Below, piece by piece: positions 54,601 to 63,237 of a stretch of DNA of 64,000 nucleotides. The stretch's first letter is position 1; the number at the start of each line of letters is the position of its first letter. The position numbers and the translations under genes were made by a program. Source of the DNA: Chryseobacterium sp. S0630 (GTDB lineage Bacteria; Bacteroidota; Bacteroidia; Flavobacteriales; Weeksellaceae); contig NZ_JAMZGF010000020.1 in assembly GCF_024158915.1 (NCBI RefSeq), positions 23,132 through 87,131 on the forward strand, written 5' to 3'. The notes beneath the pieces were generated by a model that searched no databases, was not told the DNA's origin, and saw only the letters and a list, made by a program, of their open reading frames with translations.

Positions 54601-54794
54601 AGATTATCTAAACTGAACTGTCCTTTGCTGTTACTTTTCGTTTCAAAGGTACTGTTGGTAGGAATGTGTATTACCTTTACTGTGACTTCGGAAGAGATTC
54701 CCTTTAATCTTCCAAAAATTTTAGAGCTGGTTTCCTGTGAAAATGCAAACCCAAATGATAACAGAGCAAAAGCACAGATGATTTTTTTCTTCAT
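51609..54794 (-). CDS. Oar-like TonB-dependent outer-membrane receptor
   Basis: 1061 aa. Signal peptide [19 protein letters not shown], a carboxypeptidase-regulatory-like domain (residues about 20-105), a plug region ([78 protein letters not shown]), then a 22-strand-type beta-barrel ending in the aromatic QLGVRYNF. This layout is that of Oar proteins of Myxococcus and Flavobacteriia. Substrate unknown; no SusD partner is next to it, so SusCD-type glycan uptake is unlikely. Single gene. Confidence 0.92.
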   Translation of the reverse strand: [1061 protein letters not shown]

Positions 54795-55074
54795 ATTTTA
54801 TTCGCTATAAACTTGGTGTAAAATTATATCTAGTAAAAACGAAGTATGGTAACATAGAATTAACATTACGTAACAGAATGTTTAACATTTCCTTAAAAAA
54901 AACTTAATAGAAAGAGCGTCAAAATCTTAAAAAATTTTCTACACTAAATCCAAAAAACATCCTATTATTCAAGTATATCAAGACGTTTTGATTTCTTAAA
55001 ATTTTACTATCTACAATCATTTTCTGCTGAAGCAGTTTCCGTAGGAATCATGAAATGCTCTGAGATTTTTGGTT

Positions 55075-55082
55075 TATATTTG
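55075..55082 (+). promoter_or_regulatory. -7 promoter element of the DUF72 gene
   Basis: TATATTTG (TAnnTTTG) 31 bp before the ATG at 55114; excludes an upstream start. Confidence 0.55.
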
Positions 55083-55113
55083 TGTTTATTGTTTAACACC
55101 CAAAACTACAGAT

Positions 55114-56004
55114 ATGAAATTCGGACAAGTAGAAGATCCTTCAAAAATAGATTTCACATTACCTAAAGACCATCCTAAAACGAAAGAAATACTGGCTCTC
55201 AATAAAAAAGGACTGGAAAATATTTCTATCGGATGTGCCAAATGGAATAAAACTGACCTTAAAGGATTCTATCCTAAAGGAACTAAGGATGAGTTGACTT
55301 ATTATGCTACTCAGTTTAATTCTATCGAGTTGAATGCTACTTTCTATGGAATGCCCACTCCAGATCAGGTAAAAACCTGGAAAGAAAAAACTCCGGAAAA
55401 TTTTAAATTCTTCCCTAAAATCACTAATACTGTTTCCCATTTCAGAAGACTGATTGATGTGACCGATCCTGTGACTCATTTTGCTTCTGCTATTATCAAT
55501 TTTGATGAGAAACTAGGAATGGCTTTCCTTCAGCTTCACGATAATTTTAAGCCTAAAGATTATGACAGGCTGGAAAAATTCGTAAAAGAATGGCCTAAAG
55601 AAGTTCCGTTAGCCATCGAGCTTCGAAATACGGAATGGTTTACCGATGAGGAAATTCTGAATACAACCTGTGATCTTTTTGAAGCTCATAATATCACCAA
55701 TATCATTGTAGATACTGCCGGAAGAAGAGATATGCTTCATATGCGCCTTACTACTCCTAATGCATTTATCCGTTATGTAGGAGCCAACGCTGAAAGTGAC
55801 TACGAAAGACTGGATGATTGGTTGAAACACCTTACCCAATGGAAAAAAGAAGGTCTTCAGAATATTTACTTCTTCGTACATCAGAATATTGAAAAAGCCT
55901 CTCCTTTATTGTCTGCTTATTTTATCAAAAAGATGAATGAAGAATGGAAAACAGATATTCATATTCCGCAAATGGCAACAGAAAGTACCGGAACACTTTT
56001 TTAG
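55114..56004 (+). CDS. DUF72 domain protein
   Basis: 296 aa from the ATG at 55114, chosen because the -7 element at 55075 lies inside any longer frame. DUF72 TIM-barrel with ISIGCAKWN, FYPKGTKDELTYYATQFNSIELNATFYGMP, FKFFPKITNTVSHFRRL, LGMAFLQLHDNF, VPLAIELRNTEWF, and the C-terminal QNIYFFVHQN. Biochemical role of the family is not settled. No linked genes. Confidence 0.9.
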   Translation: MKFGQVEDPSKIDFTLPKDHPKTKEILALNKKGLENISIGCAKWNKTDLKGFYPKGTKDELTYYATQFNSIELNATFYGMPTPDQVKTWKEKTPENFKFFPKITNTVSHFRRLIDVTDPVTHFASAIINFDEKLGMAFLQLHDNFKPKDYDRLEKFVKEWPKEVPLAIELRNTEWFTDEEILNTTCDLFEAHNITNIIVDTAGRRDMLHMRLTTPNAFIRYVGANAESDYERLDDWLKHLTQWKKEGLQNIYFFVHQNIEKASPLLSAYFIKKMNEEWKTDIHIPQMATESTGTLF

Positions 56005-56145
56005 TACAAAGGATTGTTGATATAAAATTAAATAGACTACATTCAGTTAATTTCTTACACCCGATTCACTCCTCTCCGTAACGAAAAAAATTGTATATTA
56101 GAGTATAATGTATTTCACTAAACATTATGCTTTAAAACATAAATT

Positions 56146-56376
56146 ATGGAAAAGGAAATTTGTACAATCAGTATTGCTACCAACTGGCTTGGTGATGAAT
56201 ATATTTTTTATGAAAATCATACGATAAAAAGAGTATATGATAGCCACAGTTTGAATTTCAATAAGAGCGAATGGCTTGAACCTAAAGAAATCAGTAAACA
56301 AAATAAGGATAAACTTATCAAAGCCTGTCCTGAAGAATTTAAGGAACAGATTATGCAGATTCTGGATTATCCTTAA
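56146..56376 (+). CDS. small hypothetical protein
   Basis: 76 aa, soluble, acidic to neutral, with an N-terminal beta-like part (CTISIATNWLGDEYIFYENHTIKRVYDSH) and a helical end (SKQNKDKLIKACPEEFKEQIMQIL). I do not recognise the family. Support for a real gene: A-rich leader before the ATG, ordinary codon use and a strong terminator directly behind the stop. Confidence 0.65.
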   Translation: MEKEICTISIATNWLGDEYIFYENHTIKRVYDSHSLNFNKSEWLEPKEISKQNKDKLIKACPEEFKEQIMQILDYP

Positions 56377-56385
56377 CAGAAACTA

Positions 56386-56424
56386 AAAAGGTAATGAGTA
56401 TTGGAAACTCATTACCTTTTTTAT
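56386..56424. terminator. shared terminator between convergent genes
   Basis: Perfect 14-bp stem AAAAGGTAATGAGT/ACTCATTACCTTTT, T-run on the plus side and A-run on the minus side. Confidence 0.92.
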
Positions 56425-57014
56425 TTATTTTTTCTAAGCAGCAATACAAGATTGAGAAACAGAAGCAGAAAATCCAGTGTAATCCAGATTCCCAGTTTGG
56501 TATTCTCATAATTATAAGCGTCTACCTGCTTTTTGGCCGCATCAGAAAGCTTCATACTTTGATTGATATAATTCTGTACTTCTACAATCTGATCAATATT
56601 TTTATTGGGTACAGAATGTTGAGAAAAATAGACTAAGTTTTTCTTCCCCAAATAACCTGCAATCCAGTATTCATCAGACTTATCCATTTTCAGGTATTCT
56701 ATTCTGTAATATTCCGGGCGTATTTTCCCGATATGCTTGGGTTCAAGCGTGGTATTTTGATCTGTTTTATCTACTTTGATTAAGTAAAAATCCAATGCCT
56801 GTGGAAGTTTATTAACAACCTGAAGCCCTACAGAATTATCAACAAATGCCACAGCACTTTTCTTGATAAACCAGTACGTAAAAACAGAAATTGAAAAAAC
56901 AACTGTTACAATACGAAACAGCTTTGCCCACTTGGCCATACTTCCTGATTTTACCTTAAACAGGACCAATGAAAGGACGCAAGCCAGAAATATGATAAAA
57001 ATAATGAGTGTCAT
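56421..57014 (-). CDS. membrane protein of unknown function
   Basis: 197 aa with three hydrophobic helices: residues 1-20, about 30-50 and 172-193. Between the second and third is a soluble part (KLPQALDFYLIKVDKTDQ, RPEYYRIEYLKMDKSDEYWIAGYLGKKN) that would face one side of the membrane. Family not recognised. A TATCTTTG promoter element ends only 6 bases before the ATG, so the mRNA may be almost leaderless. Confidence 0.7.
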   Translation of the reverse strand: MTLIIFIIFLACVLSLVLFKVKSGSMAKWAKLFRIVTVVFSISVFTYWFIKKSAVAFVDNSVGLQVVNKLPQALDFYLIKVDKTDQNTTLEPKHIGKIRPEYYRIEYLKMDKSDEYWIAGYLGKKNLVYFSQHSVPNKNIDQIVEVQNYINQSMKLSDAAKKQVDAYNYENTKLGIWITLDFLLLFLNLVLLLRKNK

Positions 57015-57020
57015 ATTTTA

Positions 57021-57028
57021 CAAAGATA
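57021..57028 (-). promoter_or_regulatory. -7 promoter element directly before the start codon of the membrane protein gene
   Basis: TATCTTTG (TAnnTTTG) separated from the ATG by 6 bases. Confidence 0.5.
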
Positions 57029-57139
57029 CTTCTTCTCTCTATTTTATCCATATCTGAGGCTAATTTTTAATTTTAACCAGTACTAAAAATTGGTTTTCTA
57101 TTTTATATTCCTTTGAGTTGACCCGGTATATCGGTTCAT

Positions 57140-57185
57140 AAAAATATCCGAACAAATAATGTTGTATACAATATTTGTTCGGATA
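57140..57185 (-). terminator. long inverted repeat, likely terminator of the HD hydrolase operon
   Basis: 14-bp stem TATCCGAACAAATA/TATTTGTTCGGATA enclosing a palindrome TTGTATACAA, with TTTTT on the minus-strand side. Confidence 0.7.
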
Positions 57186-57235
57186 GTTAATTCTTGACAG
57201 GCAGAATCAGAATCAATTCATTCTAATGATATTTC

Positions 57236-57880
57236 CTATTCTACATTCCATTCTTTATAAAACTGGTCGAGAAAATTCAACATATAATTGTGTCTTTCTT
57301 GGGCCATTTGTTTTCCCTTTTCAGTGTTCATCATATCTTTTAGCAGCAGCAGCTTTTCATAGAAATGATTGATCGTTGTACCGTTAGATTTTTTATATTC
57401 TTCTTTCGACATTCCTAATTTGGGTTTCATATCCGGGTGATACATCAGATTATTTTTAAAACCTCCAAAGTTGAATGTTCTGGCAATTCCTATAGCTCCT
57501 ATGGCATCAATACGATCGGCATCCTGAACAATCTGAAGTTCAATAGGTGGATTTTCTGGTGCCTGATCTCTGTTTTTGAACGAAATATTTTCGATCACAA
57601 ATAAAACCTTCTGAATGATTTCTTCAGACACGTTCTGCTCTTCAAGAAATGCTCTGGCTATTTTAGGTGCAATGGTTTCATCTCCGTTATGAAATTTAGG
57701 ATCGGCAATATCGTGAAGAAGTGCAGACAACTCTACTACCTCTTTGTCACAATCTTCTGTTTCTGCTATCTGAGCAGCCAGTTTCCAGACTCTTTCAATA
57801 TGGAACCAGTCATGTCCAGCTTCTGTTCCTTCTAATTTTTCTTTTACAAATGCTACTGTGTTGTCAATCGTACTTTTCAT
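57236..57880 (-). CDS. HD-domain phosphohydrolase
   Basis: 214 aa. HD metal motif: GHDWFHIERVWKLA (first His), LSALLHDIADPKF (the HD pair) and QDADRIDAIGAIGIAR (the closing Asp), as in the YedJ group of predicted phosphohydrolases. Substrate unknown, perhaps a nucleotide. Start overlaps the stop of the alpha/beta hydrolase by four bases, so the two are an operon. Confidence 0.9.
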   Translation of the reverse strand: MKSTIDNTVAFVKEKLEGTEAGHDWFHIERVWKLAAQIAETEDCDKEVVELSALLHDIADPKFHNGDETIAPKIARAFLEEQNVSEEIIQKVLFVIENISFKNRDQAPENPPIELQIVQDADRIDAIGAIGIARTFNFGGFKNNLMYHPDMKPKLGMSKEEYKKSNGTTINHFYEKLLLLKDMMNTEKGKQMAQERHNYMLNFLDQFYKEWNVE

Positions 57881-58722
57881 TTATCTATCAGTTCATTTAA
57901 AATAATATCCCATAGTTTGCTGTTGTAGCTTCTAAAAAAATTGATATGCCCGATTTCATTTTTATCCGATTCTGAAGCAGCTACCAGCCTGTAAGTAGGT
58001 TTAAGATTTGAATACGTATTATTTAATAAGCTTAATACTCCTTTTTCTGTAAGCCATATATCATCTTCAGCCCGGATTACAAATACTTTCTGGGTCAAAT
58101 TTTTAGAAAAGTCATCAATTTTTTCCAACAGCTTGTTGGTTGATTTCTTGTTTAAAATTAAGGTTCTCCAGTCATATGCGCAATTTTTTGGAAGACTTTC
58201 TCCAAGTCCAAACCAATGTGCGGGGAAATATCCTAGCAATGAAGTTGTTAATGGCTGGGCAATTCCAAAGCCTAAATACGCTTCCACTTTTGTTCTCCCT
58301 TTAAGGTTTCCTACAAAGGCATTTTGTGTTCCTACAAAAACAAATTCTTCAAAAATGTTTGAATCTTCATTCATTCCCAGAATGAGTGCGCCTACAGAAT
58401 GACCTAAACAGTACTTTTTGAGTTCTTTAAATTCTGACTTGATATATTGAGTCACCGTTTTATAATCTTTTGAACCCCAAAGCCTCATAGAGCCCTGAAA
58501 TCCTCTCATATTTTTCGGTTTGGAAAGTCCTATTCCTCTGTAATCATAAGTGATAACTGTAAATCCCTGTTCGCAAAAGTAGCTGGCAAAAGAAAAGTAG
58601 ACCTGCTGCTTTACCCCTGTTGCTGAGTTGATCAGTAATAGTTTCCCATTATCCCTTTCCGGCTTAAATAAATGGGCAACGAGAGTGATATGGTCTTCGG
58701 TGGTCAATATTAGTTTTTCCAT
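57877..58722 (-). CDS. alpha/beta hydrolase
   Basis: 281 aa. Alpha/beta-hydrolase fold with LLINSATGVKQQVYFSFA, TYDYRGIGLSKP, nucleophile elbow LGHSVGAL (Ser), an acid in RAEDDIWLTEKG and His in IGHINFFRS. Looks like the YheT/esterase-like group that acts on small esters or lipids. First gene of the pair with the HD hydrolase. Confidence 0.88.
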   Translation of the reverse strand: MEKLILTTEDHITLVAHLFKPERDNGKLLLINSATGVKQQVYFSFASYFCEQGFTVITYDYRGIGLSKPKNMRGFQGSMRLWGSKDYKTVTQYIKSEFKELKKYCLGHSVGALILGMNEDSNIFEEFVFVGTQNAFVGNLKGRTKVEAYLGFGIAQPLTTSLLGYFPAHWFGLGESLPKNCAYDWRTLILNKKSTNKLLEKIDDFSKNLTQKVFVIRAEDDIWLTEKGVLSLLNNTYSNLKPTYRLVAASESDKNEIGHINFFRSYNSKLWDIILNELIDK

Positions 58723-58729
58723 AATATAA

Positions 58730-58757
58730 AAAAGAAAAAATCCACTATAAAAGTGGA
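58730..58757 (-). terminator. terminator of the PfkB kinase gene
   Basis: 6-bp stem TCCACT/AGTGGA with a 5-nt loop, then a T-run on the minus strand. Confidence 0.7.
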
Positions 58758-58813
58758 CATTTTACTTATATGTTTATGTTAAGTTTCAAACTTTTGATAT
58801 GTTGCAAATAGCT

Positions 58814-59704
58814 TTAAGAAAAGAAATCTGAAATTCTCGGAAGTCCTGTCTGAGATCCTTTGCCTCCGGAAACTCTTGATGAAACTTCATTTCCGAATTT
58901 CACACACTCTTCGATAGAATTCCCATGGCACAATGCAATGGCAAATCCTGATGTAAATGCATCACCCATCCCCATTTTATATACTTTTTCGTCCTTATCG
59001 TTTCTGTAATATTTCATTTCTGTACCATCAAAATAAATGGTGGAGTTGGTATCATCTCTTACAAATACTTTATTGAAATATTTTTTAAGAACTTCTTCTC
59101 TTTTCTCTTCCCCAAAAATAACGTACAGTTCATTACTTTTAGCCACAATAAAGTCAACCATTTCTAAAATTTCTTCATTGACTCTCATTGCCGGAGACGC
59201 ATATAATCCTACTTTCTTTCCATATTTCTTAGCTTTTCTAACGGTATGCTCTACAACATCCATAGAAACTTCAAGCTGTACCAGCACAAGATCTGTGGTA
59301 TGAAAATATTTATCGGCCTCATCTATATGAGATTTACTAAGATGCTTATTGGCTGCGGGTACTACCACAATAGCAGCATTTCCATGAGAAGTTGTTACAT
59401 AAGCAGTTCCTGTAGCTTCTTTATCTGTTTCATGAACAAATCCTACATTTACGTTTTCGCTTACCAGATTCCTCATGATCTGTTGTCCAAGAGGATCCAT
59501 CCCAACGCATCCAATAAAGTATACACTGGCTCCCAACCTGGCCGTACCTACTGACTGATTAGCACCTTTACCTCCAAAGTAACTATCTGATTTGATAGCT
59601 AAGACGGTTTCATTAGGCAAAGGAAGTTTTTCGGTTTCAAGAACCAAATCTATCGATGAGCTGCCCACAACAATAATACGAGGTTGTTCTGATGAGAAAT
59701 TCAT
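58814..59704 (-). CDS. rbsK: PfkB family sugar kinase (ribokinase-like)
   Basis: 296 aa. First PfkB signature GGKGANQSVGTARLGA and ribokinase-type opening IIVVGSSSIDLVLETEKLPLPNET. The ATP/anion-hole region reads KMGMGDAFTSGFAIAL where ribokinases have DTxGAGD, so the anion-hole Ala is Met and the preceding Asp-Thr is lost, although the catalytic Asp stays. It may phosphorylate ribose or another sugar or nucleoside. No ribose transporter is nearby. A TATTTTTG element lies about 48 bp upstream. Confidence 0.85.
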   Translation of the reverse strand: MNFSSEQPRIIVVGSSSIDLVLETEKLPLPNETVLAIKSDSYFGGKGANQSVGTARLGASVYFIGCVGMDPLGQQIMRNLVSENVNVGFVHETDKEATGTAYVTTSHGNAAIVVVPAANKHLSKSHIDEADKYFHTTDLVLVQLEVSMDVVEHTVRKAKKYGKKVGLYASPAMRVNEEILEMVDFIVAKSNELYVIFGEEKREEVLKKYFNKVFVRDDTNSTIYFDGTEMKYYRNDKDEKVYKMGMGDAFTSGFAIALCHGNSIEECVKFGNEVSSRVSGGKGSQTGLPRISDFFS

Positions 59705-59751
59705 TGTGTTTTGTATTAGCTTTAAAATTTATAACTGACAAAATTGTGTCT

Positions 59752-59759
59752 CAAAAATA
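59752..59759 (-). promoter_or_regulatory. -7 promoter element of the PfkB kinase gene
   Basis: Minus-strand TATTTTTG (TAnnTTTG), leader of about 40 bases. Confidence 0.4.
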
Positions 59760-59771
59760 ACTAATTTATAA

Positions 59772-60407
59772 TTAACTTATTTCAATAAATTCAGTAATTA
59801 TTTTCACTGGCTGTTGATCTTTGTTGTAAGCTATATAGCTGGCATAAAATCCTTCTCCATATCCGGTTTCAAAAGCAAAGATAGTTCCGGGATGTTCTTT
59901 TGCCGGTTTAAGAAAAGCGTATTGATCTATTGCTCCGTTTTCATCAAAGAAATAGTCATGGAAAAATTCTTCATAGATTCCCATAAAATCACCTCCTTTA
60001 TTTTGATATAATCTTTGTTCCAGTTCATTAAGACTGTTTTGGGTATCTACATCCATCAGACATCCCATCCCACTTTCTACAGGATATCCAAAAACTTCTC
60101 CTTCCTCAAGATCTTTTATTTTCTGTCCTGCTGTGGTAGCCATTTTCCATTCTTTAATTTCAGAATTATTGAATATAATTTCGGCATAAGCAACACAATT
60201 GCTATCTCTTTCTTTGTGAAGCATTACTGAGAAATCTCCCTTCGGAAATTCTGTAGTGAAAGGAAGCATATCATTTGTAATCAAAGGATCACAAGCGACC
60301 AGTTTCCCGCTTGAAAGATAAATCTTTCCTACTTCAAAACTTTCAAGCAACGGACTTTCAACAAAGTCTTTCGAGAATAGTTTTTGTATGTTTTCTATAT
60401 GTGTCAT
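59772..60407 (-). CDS. DUF4241 domain protein
   Basis: 211 aa. DUF4241 pattern: GKIYLSSGKLVACDPLI near residue 30, FPKGDFSVMLH, a middle GYPVESGMGCLMDVDT, and the closing FAFETGYGEGFYASYIAYNK. No signal peptide. Function of the family is unknown. Monocistronic. Confidence 0.85.
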   Translation of the reverse strand: MTHIENIQKLFSKDFVESPLLESFEVGKIYLSSGKLVACDPLITNDMLPFTTEFPKGDFSVMLHKERDSNCVAYAEIIFNNSEIKEWKMATTAGQKIKDLEEGEVFGYPVESGMGCLMDVDTQNSLNELEQRLYQNKGGDFMGIYEEFFHDYFFDENGAIDQYAFLKPAKEHPGTIFAFETGYGEGFYASYIAYNKDQQPVKIITEFIEIS

Positions 60408-60428
60408 TGTATTTATTCTTTAAACCAT

Positions 60429-60464
60429 CAGGCTGGATACAATTATTGATGTGTATCCAGCCTG
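60429..60464 (-). terminator. hairpin after valS, probable terminator
   Basis: 12-bp perfect stem CAGGCTGGATAC/GTATCCAGCCTG, but only a weak T-run (GGTTT) on the minus side. Confidence 0.6.
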
Positions 60465-60493
60465 AGATTTTGACAAAATTTATTGTCTATACT

Positions 60494-63109
60494 TTATAAA
60501 CTTTTCAGTTTCTCTTCAAGGATCGCAATCTTATCCAAAGCATCTTTTTGTTTTCGACGCTCCACCTCTACGATTTCAGGTTTTGCATTGGCAACAAATT
60601 TTTCATTGGATAGCTTCTTTTCTACTGAAACTAAGAATCCTTTTAAATATTTTACTTCTTCTTCAGTTTTAACCTTTTCTTCTCCTAAATCTAAGTTTTC
60701 ACTTAATGGGATAGAAACTTCAGTAGCTCCTACCAGGAAAGTAAAGCTTGGCTTATCTGTTTTCTGTCCAAAATGAATTTCAGAAATATTAGCTAATTTT
60801 CTTACTATCGCTTCATTAGCAAATTCAGATGCATTAGTAAATATTTCAGCAGCTTCTCTTGGTGAAATACCTTTTGTCTGACGGTAGTTTCTAACTCCTG
60901 AAATCAATTCAGCTGTGATTTCAAAGTTTTTAATGACTTCTTCATTAAAGCTATCCGCATTCTTCTGCTGAGCAATAACAAGCGCTTCATCAATGCTTCT
61001 TTCAGAAATCAACTGCCAGATCTCTTCAGATTGGAAAGGCATGAACGGATGAAGCAGCTTCATCAATTCTTCAAAGAAATAGATGGTTTTATTATATACC
61101 TCTTTAGAAATTCCTTCTCCATAGTTAGGCTTGATGGCTTCAAGATACCAACCACAAAAATCATCCCAAATTAATTTATAGATCAAATGCAATGCATCAG
61201 AAATTCTGAATTTCTCGAATTGATCATTAATCTCAACGATTGTTTTGTCTAATTTATTTTCAAACCATTCAATAGCCTGGTGATCCGTAGCGATAGCTGG
61301 TTTATCTTCATGCTTCCACATATTGATCAGACGGAATGCACTCCAGATCTTCGTCATGAAATTTCTTCCCTGAAGCATTAAATCTTCATCAAAAAGAAGG
61401 TCATTACCCGCCGCAGAACTCAATAGAATACCTACACGTACTCCATCTGCTCCATATTTATCCATTAATTCAAGAGGGTCTGGAGAGTTTCCAAGAGATT
61501 TTGACATCTTTCTTCTCTGCTTATCTCTTACAATCCCTGTAAAATAAACATTCTTGAACGGAACTTCTTTTCTGTATTCCAATCCGGCCATAATCATTCT
61601 GGCAACCCAGAAGAAAATAATATCCGGACCTGTTACCAGATCAGATGTTGGATAGTAATAGTTGATATCTTTATTTTCAGGATCAAGTAATCCGTCAAAT
61701 ACAGACATTGGCCATAACCATGATGAGAACCATGTATCCAATGCATCGTCGTCTTGTCTAAGGTTTTCTACAGTCAGATCTGAATTTCCTGTTTTTTGTT
61801 TTGCCAGTTCTAAAGCTTCCTCTTTAGTTTCAGCTACTACGAAATCATTCTCTCCTTCTCCATAATAATAGGCTGGAATCTGCTGTCCCCACCAAAGCTG
61901 ACGGGAAATATTCCAGTCACGGATGTTCTCCATCCAGTGCTTATAGGTATTTTTAAATTTTTCAGGATAGAACTTAACCTCATCATCCATTACTACATCC
62001 AAAGCAGGCTTAGCAATTTCAGACATTTTAAGGAACCATTGTACTGAAACTTTAGGTTCAATAACAGCACCTGTTCTCTCAGAAGTTCCTACTTTATTTA
62101 CGTAATCTTCTGCTTTCAACAAAAGATCTTTCTCTTCAAGTTCTTTAGCGATCTGCTTTCTTACGTCAAATCTGTTTTTCCCTGCGTAATGTAAACCATG
62201 CTCGTTAAGATTTCCGTCATCATCCAAAGCATCAATCATTTTCAATTGATGTTTCTGTCCGATTTCGTAGTCATTGATATCGTGAGCAGGAGTAATTTTC
62301 AAAGCTCCGGTTCCGAATTCAATATCAACATATTCATCTTCAATAATCGGAATCACTCTGTCAACGATCGGTACGATTACATTTTTACCTTTTAGGTGTG
62401 CATATCTTTCATCATTCGGATTGATACATACGGCCGTATCCCCAAAAATAGTTTCAGGACGCGTAGTAGCAACTGAAAGGAACTCTTCTGAACCTTCAAT
62501 CTTATATTTAAGGAAATATAATTTTCCGTTTTGTTCTTTAAAGATTACTTCTTCGTCAGAGATATTGGTTTTCGCTTCCGGATCCCAGTTGACCATTCTA
62601 TAACCTCTGTAGATCAGTCCTTTATTATAAAGGTCTACGAAACTTTTGATAACCTGCTGAGAAAGTTTATCTTCCAATGTAAAACGGGTTCTGTCCCAGT
62701 CGCAAGAACATCCCAGTTTTTTCAACTGCTCAAGGATAGTACCGCCATATTTATTGGTCCAGTCCCATGCATGGGTTAAAAACTCCTCACGGGTAATATC
62801 TGACTTATTGACTCCTTCAGATTTCAGTTTAGCAACAACTTTAGCTTCAGTAGCAATTGAAGCATGATCTGTTCCCGGAATCCAACAAGCATTAAACCCG
62901 CGCATTCTTGCACGACGGACCAGAACATCTTGAATGGTATTGTTCAACATATGTCCCATGTGTAGTATCCCCGTCACGTTTGGTGGAGGAATGACTATGG
63001 TATATGGTGGTTTGTCATTAGGTTCTGAGTGGAAAAATTTGTTTTCCAACCAGTAATTGTACCATTTTTGTTCTGTTTCCTGTGGATTGTACTTTTCTGA
63101 AATCTGCAT
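60494..63109 (-). CDS. valS: valyl-tRNA synthetase
   Basis: 871 aa from the ATG at 63109. Class I signature HMGHMLNN and KMSKS (RRKMSKSLGNSPDP), the editing domain with SVATTRPETIFGDTAV, and the tRNA-binding anticodon part WDDFCGWYLEAIKPNY. A C-terminal coiled coil typical of ValS is present (EEVKYLKGFLVSVEKKLSNEKFVANA...VERRKQKDALDKIAILEEKLKSL). The frame extends 8 codons further up, but a TATTTTTG element at 63138-63145 supports 63109. Confidence 0.97.
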   Translation of the reverse strand: MQISEKYNPQETEQKWYNYWLENKFFHSEPNDKPPYTIVIPPPNVTGILHMGHMLNNTIQDVLVRRARMRGFNACWIPGTDHASIATEAKVVAKLKSEGVNKSDITREEFLTHAWDWTNKYGGTILEQLKKLGCSCDWDRTRFTLEDKLSQQVIKSFVDLYNKGLIYRGYRMVNWDPEAKTNISDEEVIFKEQNGKLYFLKYKIEGSEEFLSVATTRPETIFGDTAVCINPNDERYAHLKGKNVIVPIVDRVIPIIEDEYVDIEFGTGALKITPAHDINDYEIGQKHQLKMIDALDDDGNLNEHGLHYAGKNRFDVRKQIAKELEEKDLLLKAEDYVNKVGTSERTGAVIEPKVSVQWFLKMSEIAKPALDVVMDDEVKFYPEKFKNTYKHWMENIRDWNISRQLWWGQQIPAYYYGEGENDFVVAETKEEALELAKQKTGNSDLTVENLRQDDDALDTWFSSWLWPMSVFDGLLDPENKDINYYYPTSDLVTGPDIIFFWVARMIMAGLEYRKEVPFKNVYFTGIVRDKQRRKMSKSLGNSPDPLELMDKYGADGVRVGILLSSAAGNDLLFDEDLMLQGRNFMTKIWSAFRLINMWKHEDKPAIATDHQAIEWFENKLDKTIVEINDQFEKFRISDALHLIYKLIWDDFCGWYLEAIKPNYGEGISKEVYNKTIYFFEELMKLLHPFMPFQSEEIWQLISERSIDEALVIAQQKNADSFNEEVIKNFEITAELISGVRNYRQTKGISPREAAEIFTNASEFANEAIVRKLANISEIHFGQKTDKPSFTFLVGATEVSIPLSENLDLGEEKVKTEEEVKYLKGFLVSVEKKLSNEKFVANAKPEIVEVERRKQKDALDKIAILEEKLKSL

Positions 63110-63137
63110 AAATTCTATTTCTTTGGCTTGCAATTTG

Positions 63138-63145
63138 CAAAAATA
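63138..63145 (-). promoter_or_regulatory. -7 promoter element of valS
   Basis: Minus-strand TATTTTTG (TAnnTTTG), 28 bp before the chosen start. Confidence 0.5.
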
Positions 63146-63187
63146 GTCTAAAGAAAAAAATTTTTAAGCATGAATTAAAATAATTTT

Positions 63188-63195
63188 TAACTTTG
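63188..63195 (+). promoter_or_regulatory. -7 promoter element of the DUF1573 gene
   Basis: TAACTTTG (TAnnTTTG), 42 bp before the ATG at 63238; divergent to the valS promoter 50 bp away. Confidence 0.55.
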
Positions 63196-63237
63196 TTTCA
63201 CAAAATTTATCTAACAAACGTATTAACATTCAAGAAT

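Noticed and set aside
51609..54794. SusC of a SusCD glycan uptake pair
   Set aside because: No SusD-like lipoprotein adjoins it and the sequence follows the Oar pattern.
63109..63133. N-terminal extension of ValS
   Set aside because: Non-ATG start and a promoter element 5 bases upstream; homologues start at the ATG at 63109.
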